Positions 43,010-55,800 of a stretch of 64,000 nt of DNA are shown here, one piece after another (positions within the stretch are counted from its first letter, which is position 1; every line of letters begins with the position of its first letter). The DNA comes from Crossaster papposus (lineage: Eukaryota; Echinodermata; Asteroidea; Velatida; Solasteridae): contig JBAIAA010000261.1 of NCBI GenBank assembly GCA_037893245.1, positions 1,922,001 through 1,986,000 of the forward strand, given 5' to 3'. The position numbers and the translations under genes were made by a program. Under the pieces are notes generated by a model, which saw nothing but the letters and a program-made list of their open reading frames with translations, ran no database searches and was not told where the DNA came from.

Positions 43010-44580
43010 TTATATCTCTAGACAACACAGCATAGTGTTTAATAAAACCTAACATTGAATTCACATCACCTTGACACAAATTCCATCCTACAAATACATA
43101 TTCATCATCAGCAGAATAATATTGCCACCTGTGGATTTTAACTTTTATTTTTAAAATTACTTTAGCTTTTAGGATACCTTTTCAGGAAAGGAAATTCAGT
43201 TTTTATTTAAAAAAAGTTTTTTAGATACATTTTCATGTTTGGCAAACTTTTATTTATAGCTGTTTTCAATGCGCTCTTCAAAGTTTTATTCCAACCAAAA
43301 CAAAATCAGTTAATGTCTCTTTCCCTAAAAGAGTATTAGCTGAAAAATTTGCAATCTTTCAAAAGGAATCTTTTATTATGTTATAGACATGTCTTGGATA
43401 TCTCATAGTCAAATTTCAATAAATTGGCTGCAAAACTACGGATTGAAGTATATTACCTCAACATTCTGTAATAATAAGATTTGCCTCATTAGGGTGACAC
43501 ATATAATAACAAAAGAATACGAAGGCAACAGATAACAACGTCACTTTTTCTGTGTAATGAAATAGAGTTTTTTGATAATTAAATTGTACCTCAGGAAATT
43601 CTAGAAATACATGAACAAGCTATAGACGAATCCGACACTAGGTACGGTGGGGCGCCCTCATTCAACATGGACAGGGGGGGGGGTTACAAAATAGCAAGCA
43701 ACCTCGCGATCTCGCGCTGTATATAAATATTTTTGCACACTTGAGTGACATTTTAGAGTTTATTTTGTTTAGTGGGAAAAACAAAGTCTGACTTTAAGCA
43801 TTTTAAGAATATATTCTGATAAAAAACTATGGATTCGTAATTGAACAGACGTCTGAACACGTGCATGGTCCCCTAGAGAATGGAGAGTGCAACAGCGTCG
43901 CCAACAACAAAGGATTCGTCTATTTCGGACATGAGTAAAATTGAGTGTTAGAACTCCTGGTACCAAACATCGACCAGAAAGGAATATAAACAAATCATCA
44001 CAAATTAAGAAAGATTGTTGCACACCGGGTTTTCAAGTTTTGCATCCAGTATGTTGCTGATTTTGCGATTCAGTATTACACAGTAAAATTGAGTAAAACA
44101 TTTTAAAAAACATGTAAACTATTAAAAGAATATAATATAAAATACCAAGTAAACTAAATAAAATGTATGATGATTACAAAACAAACAAAATAGTAGTTGG
44201 AACAAAAAACACCAAGCTTTGACACACGACAACAAAATTTAAAGGTGCAGAATTAAAACAAATGCGGTATAAAATATAAAATTAAGTTCATCCTTGTGTT
44301 GACATTTCTTTGATAAGATTAATCCAGGACCAAATTTCACCAAAATACTATTTTCCTCACACTATGAACATTCTTTCAACCCACATCTGTGACTCTGGTA
44401 CCCTAAAGTGTTCCTCTTCACTTTTCCAAATATAACCTAAACCCATTTTTACCTCACAAGTCCATTTCAGTTTGTGTATTGTGTGGACATCTTTTGTTTG
44501 CAAGTCCACACAGCGTTTGCAAGGTCGGTACACGTTGTTCTAGATGTTCTTATCCGTCTACCCTAAGTTGAGTATAAAGG
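43010..44580. other. AT-rich stretch, mostly featureless
   Basis: This may be intron or 3' flank of the CDK5RAP2-like gene. It has no recognised repeat apart from a G tract near 43674-43684. The only exon-like segment is 43595-43641. Confidence 0.4.
43595..43641 (+). CDS. Alternative candidate exon after exon 26
   Basis: Acceptor TTGTACCTCAG and donor ACTAG/GTACGG. In phase 0 it encodes EILEIHEQAIDESDT, plausible coil continuing NLE of exon 26. It ends in phase 2. No convincing following exon was found; reading on without splicing reaches a stop about 40 codons later. Confidence 0.35.
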
Positions 44581-44752
44581 CCAGTTTATACTCGGCGCGA
44601 GAGCAAACGCAAATGCAAATTTGTGATATTACGGGGAGTATTTGTACTGCGAATTCGCAAAAGTTGAACACCATTTCAACTCTGGCGAATTTTCCAGTGA
44701 ATATTTCGTGACGTCAACTTCGCTTTGCATTCAGGTAGGGTATGAGCCGGCC

Positions 44753-44993
44753 TTAACCAGTTCACGCCGGGATTATTTTATTATCACCGAGCCCAGGTGC
44801 TGGATTATTTTTAACGAAACTCGATCTGAGGCGGGTTCAGGCCGATAGTACCAGGAAGCACACCCATGCATTTCTGGCCTTGCTCGCTGCTGAAAGACAT
44901 TTCCATCCTTTCTCGTGACGTGTTTATTGCGTCATCTGTTATGAATCTGGGGAAAACTTTGCGTGTATACGTCTTCCGGCGCAAACTGGTTAA
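44753..44993 (-). mobile_element. MITE family 2 copy, reverse
   Basis: TTAACCAGTTCACGCC at the left, GGCGCAAACTGGTTAA at the right. A MITE family 1 copy begins at its last TTAA. Confidence 0.85.
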
Positions 44994-45306
44994 AGGCAGC
45001 ATACACCAATTGCAGATATTAAAAATTGTTACTGCCGAATTATTAAGAAATATCTTACTTATTTTAAAGTAAATAATGATTCCAGGCATCAAGCTAAATG
45101 ATTGCGCTAGATATCCTGTAACTTTATTTGATAAATAGAAAAAGAACAATTGCCCGACGTTAGTGGGATACGACTGCTTTTTTTCTCGGCATTCATGATT
45201 GTAAAACTTTGGACAGGTCAGTTAAACGATATTTAATATAATATACAACCCCCCAAATTCACTCATTCCACATAGTTCAAGCAATTACCAATGGCGTATC
45301 CTACCT
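44994..45306 (-). mobile_element. MITE family 1 copy, reverse
   Basis: It starts AGGCAGCATACACCAATT directly after the TTAA that ends the family 2 copy. The right end GGCGTATCCTACCT is followed by TTAA (45307-45310). Confidence 0.85.
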
Positions 45307-45310
45307 TTAA

Positions 45311-45427
45311 GGCTACGTCCAAATTACTTGGCTCTGGATTCAAATTACACGAGTCTATGGTTGTGGCTGCAGCCACTTCACATAGACTCGTGTAATTTGA
45401 AGCCGCAGCCAAGTAATTCAGACACAG
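45311..45427. repeat. Short foldback element
   Basis: CCAAATTACTTGGCTCTGGA.. mirrors ..GCCAAGTAATTCAGAC, and TTCAAATTACACGAGTCTATG mirrors CATAGACTCGTGTAATTTGA around 'gctgcagc'. It follows the MITE directly. Confidence 0.8.
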
Positions 45428-45469
45428 CTCAAGTCTTTCGAACCTGCACCGTAAAATCACTGTAACAGT

Positions 45470-48390
45470 GTTCTTTATTTAAAAAAAATGCAATTCACCC
45501 CATAGAATATTTAGATCAGTTGTACTGTCCATTAACGTTTGACAAATTATAATCCATGATTACACTACGTATTTAAATTTGTGAATGAGTTGTGCAATAA
45601 TAAGAATTGAAAACAAAAATTTAATGAAATGTTTTTGAAACAGTAAAACCAGAAAATAGTTCGAGATTTTGAAGAAATTGAAGAAATATTGCAACAACAA
45701 TGAAAAGGAAACTAAATCAAGATAAGCTTACTGCTGTTTATAGAGGCATTTTTGGACCTTGATATTTTTTGCAAAAAGTACTAAAGTACACTGTTTGTCT
45801 CGTTAAAATTAGGTTGTTGAGACATTGCTTATAGGGAGTTTATTAGGGAAATTAAACTTTTAAGGTAATTTTAGTTATCACAAGAAAGTTACGTTGTAAT
45901 TTTTCTTTTTTTAAATACAGGCATACAACTTTTTCTGAGAATTGTTTAATTTTTCAGTTTAAACATGTTGCCTTAAAAAATTAGGGGGTAAAAACCCTAG
46001 TTGCATGCCTGTTTTAAGGGTGATACTAGTTAAAAACAGATTTTCCCAAAATCATTGGTGGCTAGTGCATAGATGGCACATCTCTCATCAATGTGGCCTG
46101 GGTTCGATTCCCAACTCGTACCATATGTGAGTAGAGTTGTAACATTGATTCATACGCGAACGTGAAAGCGAAGAGATTTAGACGACGTTAAACTTTGTGT
46201 TAAACTTTCGCAGCACGAAAAAGTGCCCTGACGTAAACAAAACCGCATTTGCTTTCGTGATGAGTTTGAACTGACCTTATTACATGTAAGTGTGAAGTGA
46301 AAAACAAGCTCATCTGAGATGCCCTTTAATACTAGAATGAACGAACAATTGTTAACCCTAACCATCCCAAATCCTCCAAAATCCTCTTTGCAAAATGCAA
46401 GATTTCGCAGGATATTGAGGGCACTTGGAAGTTGATGCATCCGAGCATTTTGCAGAATTATTTTGCAGGATTGAGGGCGATTAGGGTTTTTGCCACTGGA
46501 GGATAATGCAGGATCCAGGTCATAAGGCCTAAAACTAATGCTGGATGATTTTAAAGGATTGAAGTTTAATACTTGGGTATTTACCAAATGAGGATTTTGG
46601 AGGATTGAGGTTATGCAAATTCTCGATAGAGCTTCAGTCAAGGTGTAAGTTATGTGTCAAGGATAGGAAACGTTTCCATACCCAGGGTCATGTATGCAGA
46701 CCCTTGTTGTAATATGGTACTTATAACATGTTTGGCTGCTTTTTAGCTCAATGGTAAACCCACTGCAGAAATGTGCAGGATTCAGATTATGTGTAAAATG
46801 AGGTAGGGAGTTAGCAGTATGGGGTGCTATTTGATTGGGGTAAATACGAGTGTATCCAAAAGTTTCTCTTGCATTCAGGCTCCATACCTCACAAAGGCCA
46901 ATCAGAGTAGCCTGATCTCAAATTGTCGCAAATTGTCCGTTTCATTTGCATAGTCTTTTTGTCCAGTGTTGGTGTGCGCTTCCAAGCTTGCTATGTAAAT
47001 AAATACAAAGGCAATTCATTATTCTGTAATTTATACAGACTTTATTATTTGTAGTTTGTAAATGAAAATACAGTTTACAGAAGATGAAAATGAAATTAAA
47101 ATCTAGTACTTTTTATTTGGACCTTCACCTAGAAAGAAACTTTTCGTTTAGGAATAATAATGGTCCGTTACGGAATGACAGAATGTCTGCTTTTGCATAG
47201 AATCACCTACTGTTTATCTTCATTTCTGGGCACGTACATCATTGTAAAATAGCCATAGCTGTACTGTTTATCTTGTTTATTTGCAAAAAAAGGTCATATT
47301 CACATACGTTTTTTGCATGAACCGCACTTTTAAGATCATTTGTGACCCGCTGTGATGTCGTAAAGGGCTGTTTATTGTCTCCGAGGTGATTTTTTTGTTT
47401 AACAAATAGTATTTTTGTTTTAAGGCATTTTGGTTTCTCCAACACCTATATTTTCAGATCTGATCGATTGAAAAGATTGTTTTGTCATTCTCTTACCATA
47501 GCATCTGATGAAGCACTACAATTGTAAATCTTCATTTCTTTTCAAAGACATTGTGAATATAACTGAGAAAAAGCAAATTTCTCAAAATTGTAAAAGACCA
47601 ATGCTTTACACTACAGAGTTGTGCCATATATCAAATGAAAGCTTATTTTCTGCTTTTTCTCACCAACTGTGAAATTGATTTTTTTTTTTTTTTTTTAACA
47701 CAGACTCATTTTTTGTCTTGCCTGAATGAGACGATGCAATCACTTTCTGTATGTAGTTTATGTATGTGGCATCACAAAATTGGTCTTAGTTATTTGCAAA
47801 ATTGAAGATCAAACTTCGGTCATACATGCAATTGTTGTGTTTGAGTTCAAGTTGTCCGAGGATAATTAGGCGAGACTCGTGGTTCGAGAACCATCCTAAT
47901 TCATAATTTTCAGTCGTCTGAAAAACTGCATATTTCTTTCTTTTGGCAAAAAACACCTGTATGCCAGAATTCTGAATGTTTATTGCATATACATGTACAG
48001 TAGTGAGTGTCGCCCCCTACTGAAAACGGCAAGTATGTGGTAAACATTGGACGATGTCTATTATAAGGTTGGTCTGGCAATCACCAAAAAATTGATAGAT
48101 GTACATGTAAATAAGCTGTATATTTGTAAAAATATATCTCTAAAATTGGCTTATGTATTTCATTGGAAAACTAGAAATAAAGAGATAATGATCTTCAATC
48201 CAGTTTGTAATTGTGCTGTTTTATTTACTCTTTGCTGTCAAGATTAGAGGAAACATTTAAAATGGACAATAGACCAATCCGCTTTGTACAATAGCATGCA
48301 CAAAGGAGAACAAGGAATACTCTCAAAGACCTGATGGATCTTGCTGCACTGGGCAGGGTTGTCACTTTGACAAATTGCTGCCGAGTGTAC
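45470..48390. other. Intergenic or 3'-flank stretch, no gene seen
   Basis: It is AT-rich. It holds a SINE-like B box (GGGTTCGATTCC near 46100, with 'accatatgtgagtagagttgt') and a GGAGGATT-word repeat at about 46350-46570. A partial AACCCT-type repeat lies at about 48320-48390. An exon-like acceptor at 45921 leads quickly to a stop. Confidence 0.45.
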
Positions 48391-48404
48391 TCACATAAGG
48401 CATA

Positions 48405-48705
48405 AAAAAAAAAAATGTTATGTTGGCGTAACCCAACCCTGGATATTTTTTTTTTCAAGGGACGAAATTTAATGATTAAAATCTATATAAATCTGGTTAT
48501 AAATACGTTTAAAACCATTTCTGACCGTTTCTCATTGTTGTGTGTGTGGATTGTGAAAATATTGAACCTGGACACGCTATCGTGTATCACTACCGGCTTA
48601 AACAATTAGAAAACATATCATTTTCATTGCTGGGAGAAAAAAAAAAATCCCTACCTACCTACCCTATTTTTTGGGGCCCGTTACGCCAACATAACATTTT
48701 TTGTT
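48405..48705. mobile_element. Inverted-repeat element (TTATGTTGGCGTAAC ends)
   Basis: ATGTTATGTTGGCGTAACCC at the left mirrors GGGGCCCGTTACGCCAACATAACAT near 48677-48700. About 300 bp, noncoding. Confidence 0.75.
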
Positions 48706-48819
48706 AATGCCCAAGGGAGGGCCAAGAGGAAAATCGTCATGATGGGTCATGTGACGTCACATTAAAGGTTTAGTTTTTAAGACCCTAAGTATTAAAGGAT
48801 GTGTTATAGACAACATTAA

Positions 48820-49190
48820 AGGGATCGTATACGTTTTGTAATTGAAACCCATTGTTTGTTTCAATCCTATATAGTTATATACTATAAAACTTACCTGTAA
48901 AAATTTAATTTCAAAAGGTGGTAGCGATTTTGAAACATTGCCAAAAATCTGGAGCGGTTATGTCCACGCAGGAAGAATAATCTGCATTGGGATACACAAT
49001 CTGAGAAACGTCAATGCAGTAACGCTTCTCAGATTCAAATTTTTGGAGATAAAAAGTGATATCTTTTTCCATAACCGCAGTATTTCAAAGTGAAAGGTTT
49101 CTAAAAATGCATTATACATGTACTATCCAAAGCTGCTGTACTTCTTACCAAGTAAGTTTTTATTGCCATTACCAAACGTAAATGATCCCT
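48820..49190 (+). mobile_element. MITE family 4 copy (TTAA, AGGGATCGTATAC ends)
   Basis: TTAA at 48816-48819 and 49191-49194 flanks AGGGATCGTATACG and the decayed mirror AATGATCCCT. It interrupts a repeat with 'gtgacgtcacattaaaggtt' words that continues on both sides (48705-49545). An inverted copy lies at 63409-63795. Confidence 0.8.
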
Positions 49191-49593
49191 TTAAGATGAC
49201 ATAATGATGACGTCATAGTGGGACATGTGACGTTATATTAAAGGTTTAGTTTTTAAGACTCTATCTTTAAAAGTACATGTCAGATTTGGGTCAAAGTGTT
49301 CCAGGATGTGTTATAGACGAAAATTAAGATTACGTCATCGTGTGTCGTGTGACGTCACATTAAATGTGCAGTTTTCCCCCTAGGATTTGTACACGTTTTT
49401 TTCAAACAATATATTTTTGGCAAAATTTGATCGACTTCAGACTTGGCACACTTGGACCATCACACGCAAATTGAAAGTCATTTCAATATTTCAACACCCG
49501 AAACAGCTCTGTGTTTGTCCACAAACACATTTCTAGTTTTATTTTTATTTTGTTTGGGGGGACACACTGTATGATAGCAAATTGTATTTTTTT

Positions 49594-50532
49594 TCACTGT
49601 CCACCAAACATCTTGCTCATTGCTTTGGCGTACTTGGCATCCAGAGTCATCATTCGTTTCTGTAAAATTTGTCGCTGTTGCTTTAACGCTTTGCTCGCTG
49701 GTTCGAAGCGCACCGCTTGGTCAAAATCTCCTTTGGCCCTCTCGTAGTCCTGCAGTTCCATGTACGCCATTCCTCTCCGAAAATACCCCTTTGGGTTGTT
49801 TCCGTCAATTGCTAAGGCCTTGGTGCAGTGGGAGACGACGTGCTCGTAGCATTTGTACTTGAGTTTGCAGGCGGCCACGTTCAACAGGCAAGCACATTTC
49901 AATGCACTGAATTTCTCTCTCGTCGTGTCAGCTTCGTCATCGAGGTCCACCGGGCCTATTGTTATGATGTATTTCAGTGCTCTGAGGTAGAACATTTCAG
50001 CTTTTTGCAGTTTACTGCAACCGAAGCAACTACTTCCTTTGGCCTTGAACTTAGCAGCTCTTTCCAACTTGTCGTCAACGGCCATCTCGTGGATGTCTTT
50101 GTCTCGCTTGAGTGACTTTAGTTCTATGTGCAGCTCCACAGCGGCTGGTCCCTGAAGCGATGCCTCACAGTTAACTTCAATGTTAGCCTGTAGCTCTTGT
50201 GTGATTTTGCGCATTGTTTCCTTGGTGACCTCCATCTTGCATGTCTCTTCTGGTAACATCATCTCCAGACAACTATCGACAATATGGGACATCGGGCCGT
50301 CGCCGTCGCCTAGGCAGATTGCCGCCTCCTCCCCAAGCGGGTATCCAATCAGAGCCTCGTCGAGGTGCGTCGAGTCTCCCGATTGGCTGATCTGCACAGT
50401 GCACAGTGATCCTTCATTGGGTCTGACTAATCCCGATCCGGGAGAGATGATGGTCTTAGTGAAGGATCGGCAAGGCGATGACTGCATCACTCTCTGCTTG
50501 CTCATTGGAGATGTCTGTGCTGTTCCACCCAT
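49594..50532 (-). CDS. FKBPL: FKBPL-like TPR co-chaperone with degenerate PPIase domain
   Basis: Intact single-exon gene of 312 residues. The N-terminal half keeps the outline of an FKBP fold (ISPGSGLVRPNEGSLCTVQI near 30-50; ICLGDGDGPMSHIVDSCLEM and MLPEETCKMEV near 80-115) but not the usual PPIase active-site aromatics, so catalysis is unlikely. About 158-285 is a three-repeat TPR block: KFKAKGSSCF, LNVAACKLKYKCYEHVVSHC and ALAIDGNNPKGYFRRGMAYM, then ERAKGDFDQAVRFEP. It ends AKAMSKMFGG, as in FKBP4/5. In that family the TPR binds the C-terminal peptide of Hsp90. A single coding exon and an inactive FKBP domain are features of mammalian FKBPL; FKBP6 is the main alternative. A possible 5'-UTR splice acceptor lies near 50571-50580. 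Confidence 0.75.
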   Translation of the reverse strand: MGGTAQTSPMSKQRVMQSSPCRSFTKTIISPGSGLVRPNEGSLCTVQISQSGDSTHLDEALIGYPLGEEAAICLGDGDGPMSHIVDSCLEMMLPEETCKMEVTKETMRKITQELQANIEVNCEASLQGPAAVELHIELKSLKRDKDIHEMAVDDKLERAAKFKAKGSSCFGCSKLQKAEMFYLRALKYIITIGPVDLDDEADTTREKFSALKCACLLNVAACKLKYKCYEHVVSHCTKALAIDGNNPKGYFRRGMAYMELQDYERAKGDFDQAVRFEPASKALKQQRQILQKRMMTLDAKYAKAMSKMFGGQ

Positions 50533-50589
50533 GACTTTACATCATTCGCATTCAACACTTTCAAAGACATCACTGCAGATACCTGCATG

Positions 50590-52386
50590 AGATACACGTG
50601 TACAAGACAAAGTCAATGTATTTAATAATTAATTGTGTCAACTACGTCTGTTCTAATTGTGAAGTGAAATAAAGCATACAGTGTGTTTTTTATGAGAAAA
50701 TCTGCAGAATAAAGAACAATGGATAATTTAGATTTATTAGTTGTTACACATGTAATATAATAATGATTGGAAACATTTATGAGAAAAAAAATTGGTATGC
50801 CGGTACAACTTAAAAAGTTGTGTAGGAGCAATGACGTGTGCATTTGTCACCGAGTGCTTAATAAGACACTCCACATAGGCTACATGGGACATTCCTATCG
50901 GAACTCCCCAATGCACGTACGTAGCACAATTACGTGGTGTAAAAATGTCAACTTATCTTATACTAGAACGGTTGCTCATGGAAAAATCATGCGAGATTCT
51001 GAATTCATTTATGGGAAAAACACCATCACCTAAAACCCCTCGTCTAAAACCCCGGCCCATGGGCGCAAGGGCAATTTACCAATGGAAAATGCCTGCTTGG
51101 GGTAATTTTAGGCCTAGTAAATAGTAATGTAGTGTAACAGAAAGTTATGCAAGGGAGCAATTATAGAATGCAGGGCCCAACTCACAACTCTCGACTTAGA
51201 ATGGACTAACCCTGTATACCCCAATACCCATAGAATACAGGGCCACTCCATTCTATGTCATACTGGGCATGCTGGGGGTACTAGTCTCGAGTCTAGTTGT
51301 GAGTGGGCCCTTGCCTGGGCCCTGCATTCTATAGTTAAGCCGGGCAGAAGCGCCAAGGTAAAAAGTAAATCGACATATTACTGTACAATATACATTACAG
51401 CCATCCCCCTTTGTCATTTTATACACCCTGCAAAATAATAAATGAATGAATGCATACACCCAGCTTTATATCAGGTTCTGGTACACACATATTGATCTCC
51501 ATAAACATAGACGAGTTCACACGTGATCATGGGAGCTGCCATGTTGGCCCATATCCGACCAACTGAGAACAGGCCTGCCTTTAATTATAATCACTGTTCC
51601 AACTTGGTAATTTGGTCGTATAGGACATGATTAGGACAAAAATGAGCCTCGTCAGGGGGTTAAAATGATATTTTCCCCGGGAGAAAATTGAATTTGTTTT
51701 TTCCTACAGCTTCGTCTTTGTTCATGCAGATTAGCAATGGGCCGGCTGGACCGTACCGAAATGTAGCCAAAGTCAGGGGTTTGGAAAACGGCTGAATAAC
51801 GTTTTGCAACACACACACGCACCCACACATTCAATAAAATGCAATGATTCTAGGCACCAGACAAATTTGTATTATGTCCCTGACTCCTCGATGGGTTACA
51901 CCGTGTTTGCTGAGAAACATTTAAGGGGTGCCAACAATCGGTGGGACCAGCCTAATTTGCAAAGGTCACAAGAGGTCAAATGACAACACAACATACGGAC
52001 CGGAACTGTGTACGATTTTACGAGTTTTCTGCGGCAGCAAGCCACGTATTCTTCCAAACGACTGCAGTAAATCATACTAGTTGAAAGGTAAAGAAAAGAA
52101 AACAAGCTTTGATTCAGCTTAACCTTTATGTAAGTAAACTAGAGTCGAGATAACAAAGGTTGAAGTTCATTTTCATTTTTTTGAAGATTTTGTTTTATAC
52201 AATTTGAATTACACGATCAAGACTGATGAGTGGAGACGTGGAGTGCATGATTTTTAATTTTCTCAAGTAAGTGTATGTGGTTCAGCGTGTCCAGATATGT
52301 CAGCACATGTTAGTGCACTGTAAGTTCGCCCGTGACAGTAAAGTCGCCTCTGCCCAAACCTATGGAATTCCAAAGACGACAAAACT
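50590..52386. other. Upstream region of the FKBPL-like gene
   Basis: No coding exon is seen. 51161-51336 is a foldback element (TTATAGAATGCAGGGCCCA mirrored by GGGCCCTGCATTCTATAG). The FKBPL-like promoter should lie in the proximal part, but no TATA or Inr can be assigned with confidence. Confidence 0.45.
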
Positions 52387-52391
52387 GCGTC

Positions 52392-52600
52392 TGTAGTGTC
52401 CGATACTATTTGCATCACCATTTAGATACAGCATGTAGTGCAATACTATCTGCCACACCATTGAGCACAAGGGCATTATGGGAAATAAGCACAGGGAAAG
52501 GAATTGCATGGAATAAAGCACAGCTACTCAGTTCAGTACATATAACCCTCCAGTTTGTCTTTATAATTAGACTCTTTATGAATCGTACACGGACACCACA
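52392..52600 (+). repeat. 5' LTR
   Basis: 209 bp, starts TGTAGTGTCCGATACTATTT and ends CACGGACACCACA. No difference from the 3' LTR was found. Confidence 0.95.
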
Positions 52601-52601
52601 C

Positions 52602-52614
52602 TGGCGACGAGGAT
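52602..52614 (+). promoter_or_regulatory. tRNA primer-binding site
   Basis: TGGCGACGAGGAT lies one base after the 5' LTR. It is complementary to the 3' end of serine tRNA (GCT) as I recall it (ATCCTCGTCGCCA), so tRNA-Ser is the likely primer. Confidence 0.75.
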
Positions 52615-52800
52615 AAAGCACGATACAAGGAACATTGTACAATATTCAGAGTGGATATATTTACGAACCTTCTCAGGATACAGCGGTTTACAAACGTAAC
52701 ACCGCGATTGATGTGAACGCCATACGCACGTTTGTACAGTTCTCCATTTGATCATAATGAGTACATCTTGATAACATTAGTTACTGATTCTACCTTCGAG

Positions 52801-55800
52801 ATGGCAAACTACCTACCTTCATTTCCATCCTTTGACTATGAGGCTGATAAACCTAACGCAGCAACAAGATGGGAAAAGTGGCTGAAACGTCTAGAGAACT
52901 TATTCGTCGCACTAGACATACAGGATGACAACCGCCAAAAAGCACTGTTGCTACACTACGGGGGGGAACTTGTACATGACATCTATGATGCAGAGAAGCC
53001 CCCTGAGTCCGGCACCACATACAAAGATGCCAGGTCGGTCCTCGATAATTATTTCAAACCTAAGAAGAATGTACAGATGGAAATCTACACATTTCGTGCT
53101 TGCAAACAAAAGGATGGGCAGACACTTGATGAGTACGTCACTGAACTGCGAACTCTCGCTAAAACTTGTGAATTTGCTGAAGCAGATAAAGAGCTCCTTA
53201 CGCAACTGATACAACATTGTTCATCCAACAGACTACGCAGACGCGCCCTTCGCGAGCCTGACAGATCCCTCAAAGACATCCTCAATTTGGGGAGGGCCTT
53301 GGAAACTGCTGATGCTCAAGCAACCACAATGGAACGTGAAACGATACATGCAACTCGAACATATACTAGACCGAAACAAATGCAACATGGGAAGCCTGAT
53401 TCCAAGAAGCGCAACACTACAGCAGGCAAACGAGATAATACATGTATTTTCTGTGGCGGATCATACCCACATGATGGCCCGTGCCCTGCAAGGGGTAAGA
53501 AATGCTCCCACTGTGGTAAAGAGAACCATTTCGAGCGGGTGTGTATGAAGAAAAAACGAGAACAGAAGGTACACCAAATCGACGAACCAGACGACATGAC
53601 CACGGGAGAATACAGCGATGATGAATATTGTTTCACTCTTCGCGCACAAAACGCAAACATGACACATACCGTCTATGCACTTTCCTTGCCCAGAGCCTGT
53701 GTCAAAATCAACAATAACACTGTCAAGCTGCTTATCGACACAGGCTCAACCGTCAACATTCTCGATGAACAAACTTACGCTAGAGTGGGCACACCGAAAA
53801 TGACACTACACAAACAATCCCAAGTGCATGCTTATGGGGGTGAACATCCCATAACAATCCTGGGACAGTGCCAGCTCACAGTAGAAACCACCGCTCAGAT
53901 ACAATGCCACAAATTCCTCATTGCAAAAGGAAACCACGGTTCACTGCTGGGGTATGAGACAGCGACAAACCTACAACTCGTTAACATTGTCAACGCCACT
54001 TCGCATGAAACACAGTGCAAGGACAAATACCCCGGACTCTTCAAAGGTGTTGGAAAACTGAAAGATACACAGGCCAAGATACACATCGATCCATCAGTAC
54101 GACCGAAAGCCATAACGAATCGGCGCACACCATTCCACCTTCGAACTAAAGTCGAGACAGAACTCCAGCGCCTCCAACAAGAAGACATTATCGAACGTGT
54201 GGGGGGTGAACCAACTCCCTGGGTGTCACCAATAGTCACCCCACCCAAGAAAGATGGCTCCATACGCCTATGCGTGGATATGCGTGAACCAAACAAAGCC
54301 ATACTACGCGAGCGCCATACTACACCAACAGTGGATGAGCTAATACATGATCTTAACGGCGCATCCGTCTTCAGCAAAATCGACCTACGATCAGGCTACC
54401 ATCAACTTGAACTTGAGCCCAGCTCACGTTACATCACAACATTCACCACACATGTTGGACTTTTTCGGTATAAGCGTCTTAACTTTGGCATATCGTCGGC
54501 AAGCGAAGTTTTCCAGGAAGCAATACGGAATGTCATTACCGGCATTGATGGGGCACGGAACATTAGCGATGACATAATATGCTTTGGATCTGGGCCCAAC
54601 GCACAACGCGACCATGACAAAGCACTGGACGATACACTCAAACGCCTACACGATCATGGTCTTACTGTAAACTGGGCTAAGTGCGAGTTCAATGTGAACA
54701 CAATACACTTCTTTGGCCTTGTTTTCAGCCCAACGGGAATATCTCCGGACGCGAAGAAAGTGGAGGCAATCAAGACAGCATCCCCACCAACGAATGCTCA
54801 AGAACTCAGAAGCTTCTTGGGGATGACAAACTACAGTGCCCGGTTCATAAAAAACTATGCTACGATAACTGAACCGCTACGACGCCTAACCAGAAAGGAC
54901 TACAGCTGGAACTGGTCTCATGAACAACAAAATGCCTTCGATACGCTAAAAAACGCACTTAAGGAAAATGCGAACATCGCTTACTTCGACCTACGAAAGG
55001 ACATTGCCATCACAGTAGATGCAAGCCCTATTGGACTAGGGGCAATACTTACACAGGACGGGGATGTTGTTGCATATTCCAGTCGTGCCCTCACGCCCGT
55101 CGAGTCCAGATACAGCCAGACGGAGCGTGAAGCCCTCGCAATCGTATGGGCATGTGAACACTTCGATATGTACGTTCGTGGGACACCACACTTTACAGTG
55201 ATCACGGATCACAAACCACTTGTCAACATTTGGCAGAAACCACGCCCCCCGCTACGGATTGAAAGGTGGGGCCTCCGCCTACAACCGTACAAGTTCACGA
55301 TACAATATCAACCAGGAAGCGAAAATCCAGCTGACTACATATCTCGCCACCCGCAAAAGGATACACAAGCTTCATCCCACGAACAGCGAATCGCAGAACA
55401 ATACGTCAACTTTGTTACATCAACTTCGGTACCGCGTGCAATGAACATTGATGATATTAAGACTGCCACAGCCAATGACCCTACACTCCAGAAAGCAATG
55501 GAGTTCCTCCGTACAGGACGCTGGTTTGAGCTCGATTTAATGACAGACCCCGCCGTCTCTACAAGTGACCTGCTACAACTCCGCAACATAAGGGATGAAC
55601 TATCATGTCACACTGATAACATATTACTACGACATGACAAGATCGTCATCCCCGCAACACTTCGCAAAGTCGCAGTGTCCCTCGCGCACGAAGGCCACCA
55701 AGGAATGGCCAGAACAAAGGCCATGATACGCTCAAAAGTTTGGTTCCCAGGGATAAACGAAAAAGTTGAAAACACTGTACGCAATTGCCTTGCATGCCAA

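Noticed and set aside
45921..45990. Possible exon after AAATACAG reading RHTTFSENCLIFQF to a stop
   Set aside because: The phase fits after 43641, but the peptide is short, not coil-like, and the region is AT-rich. Evidence is too weak to call.
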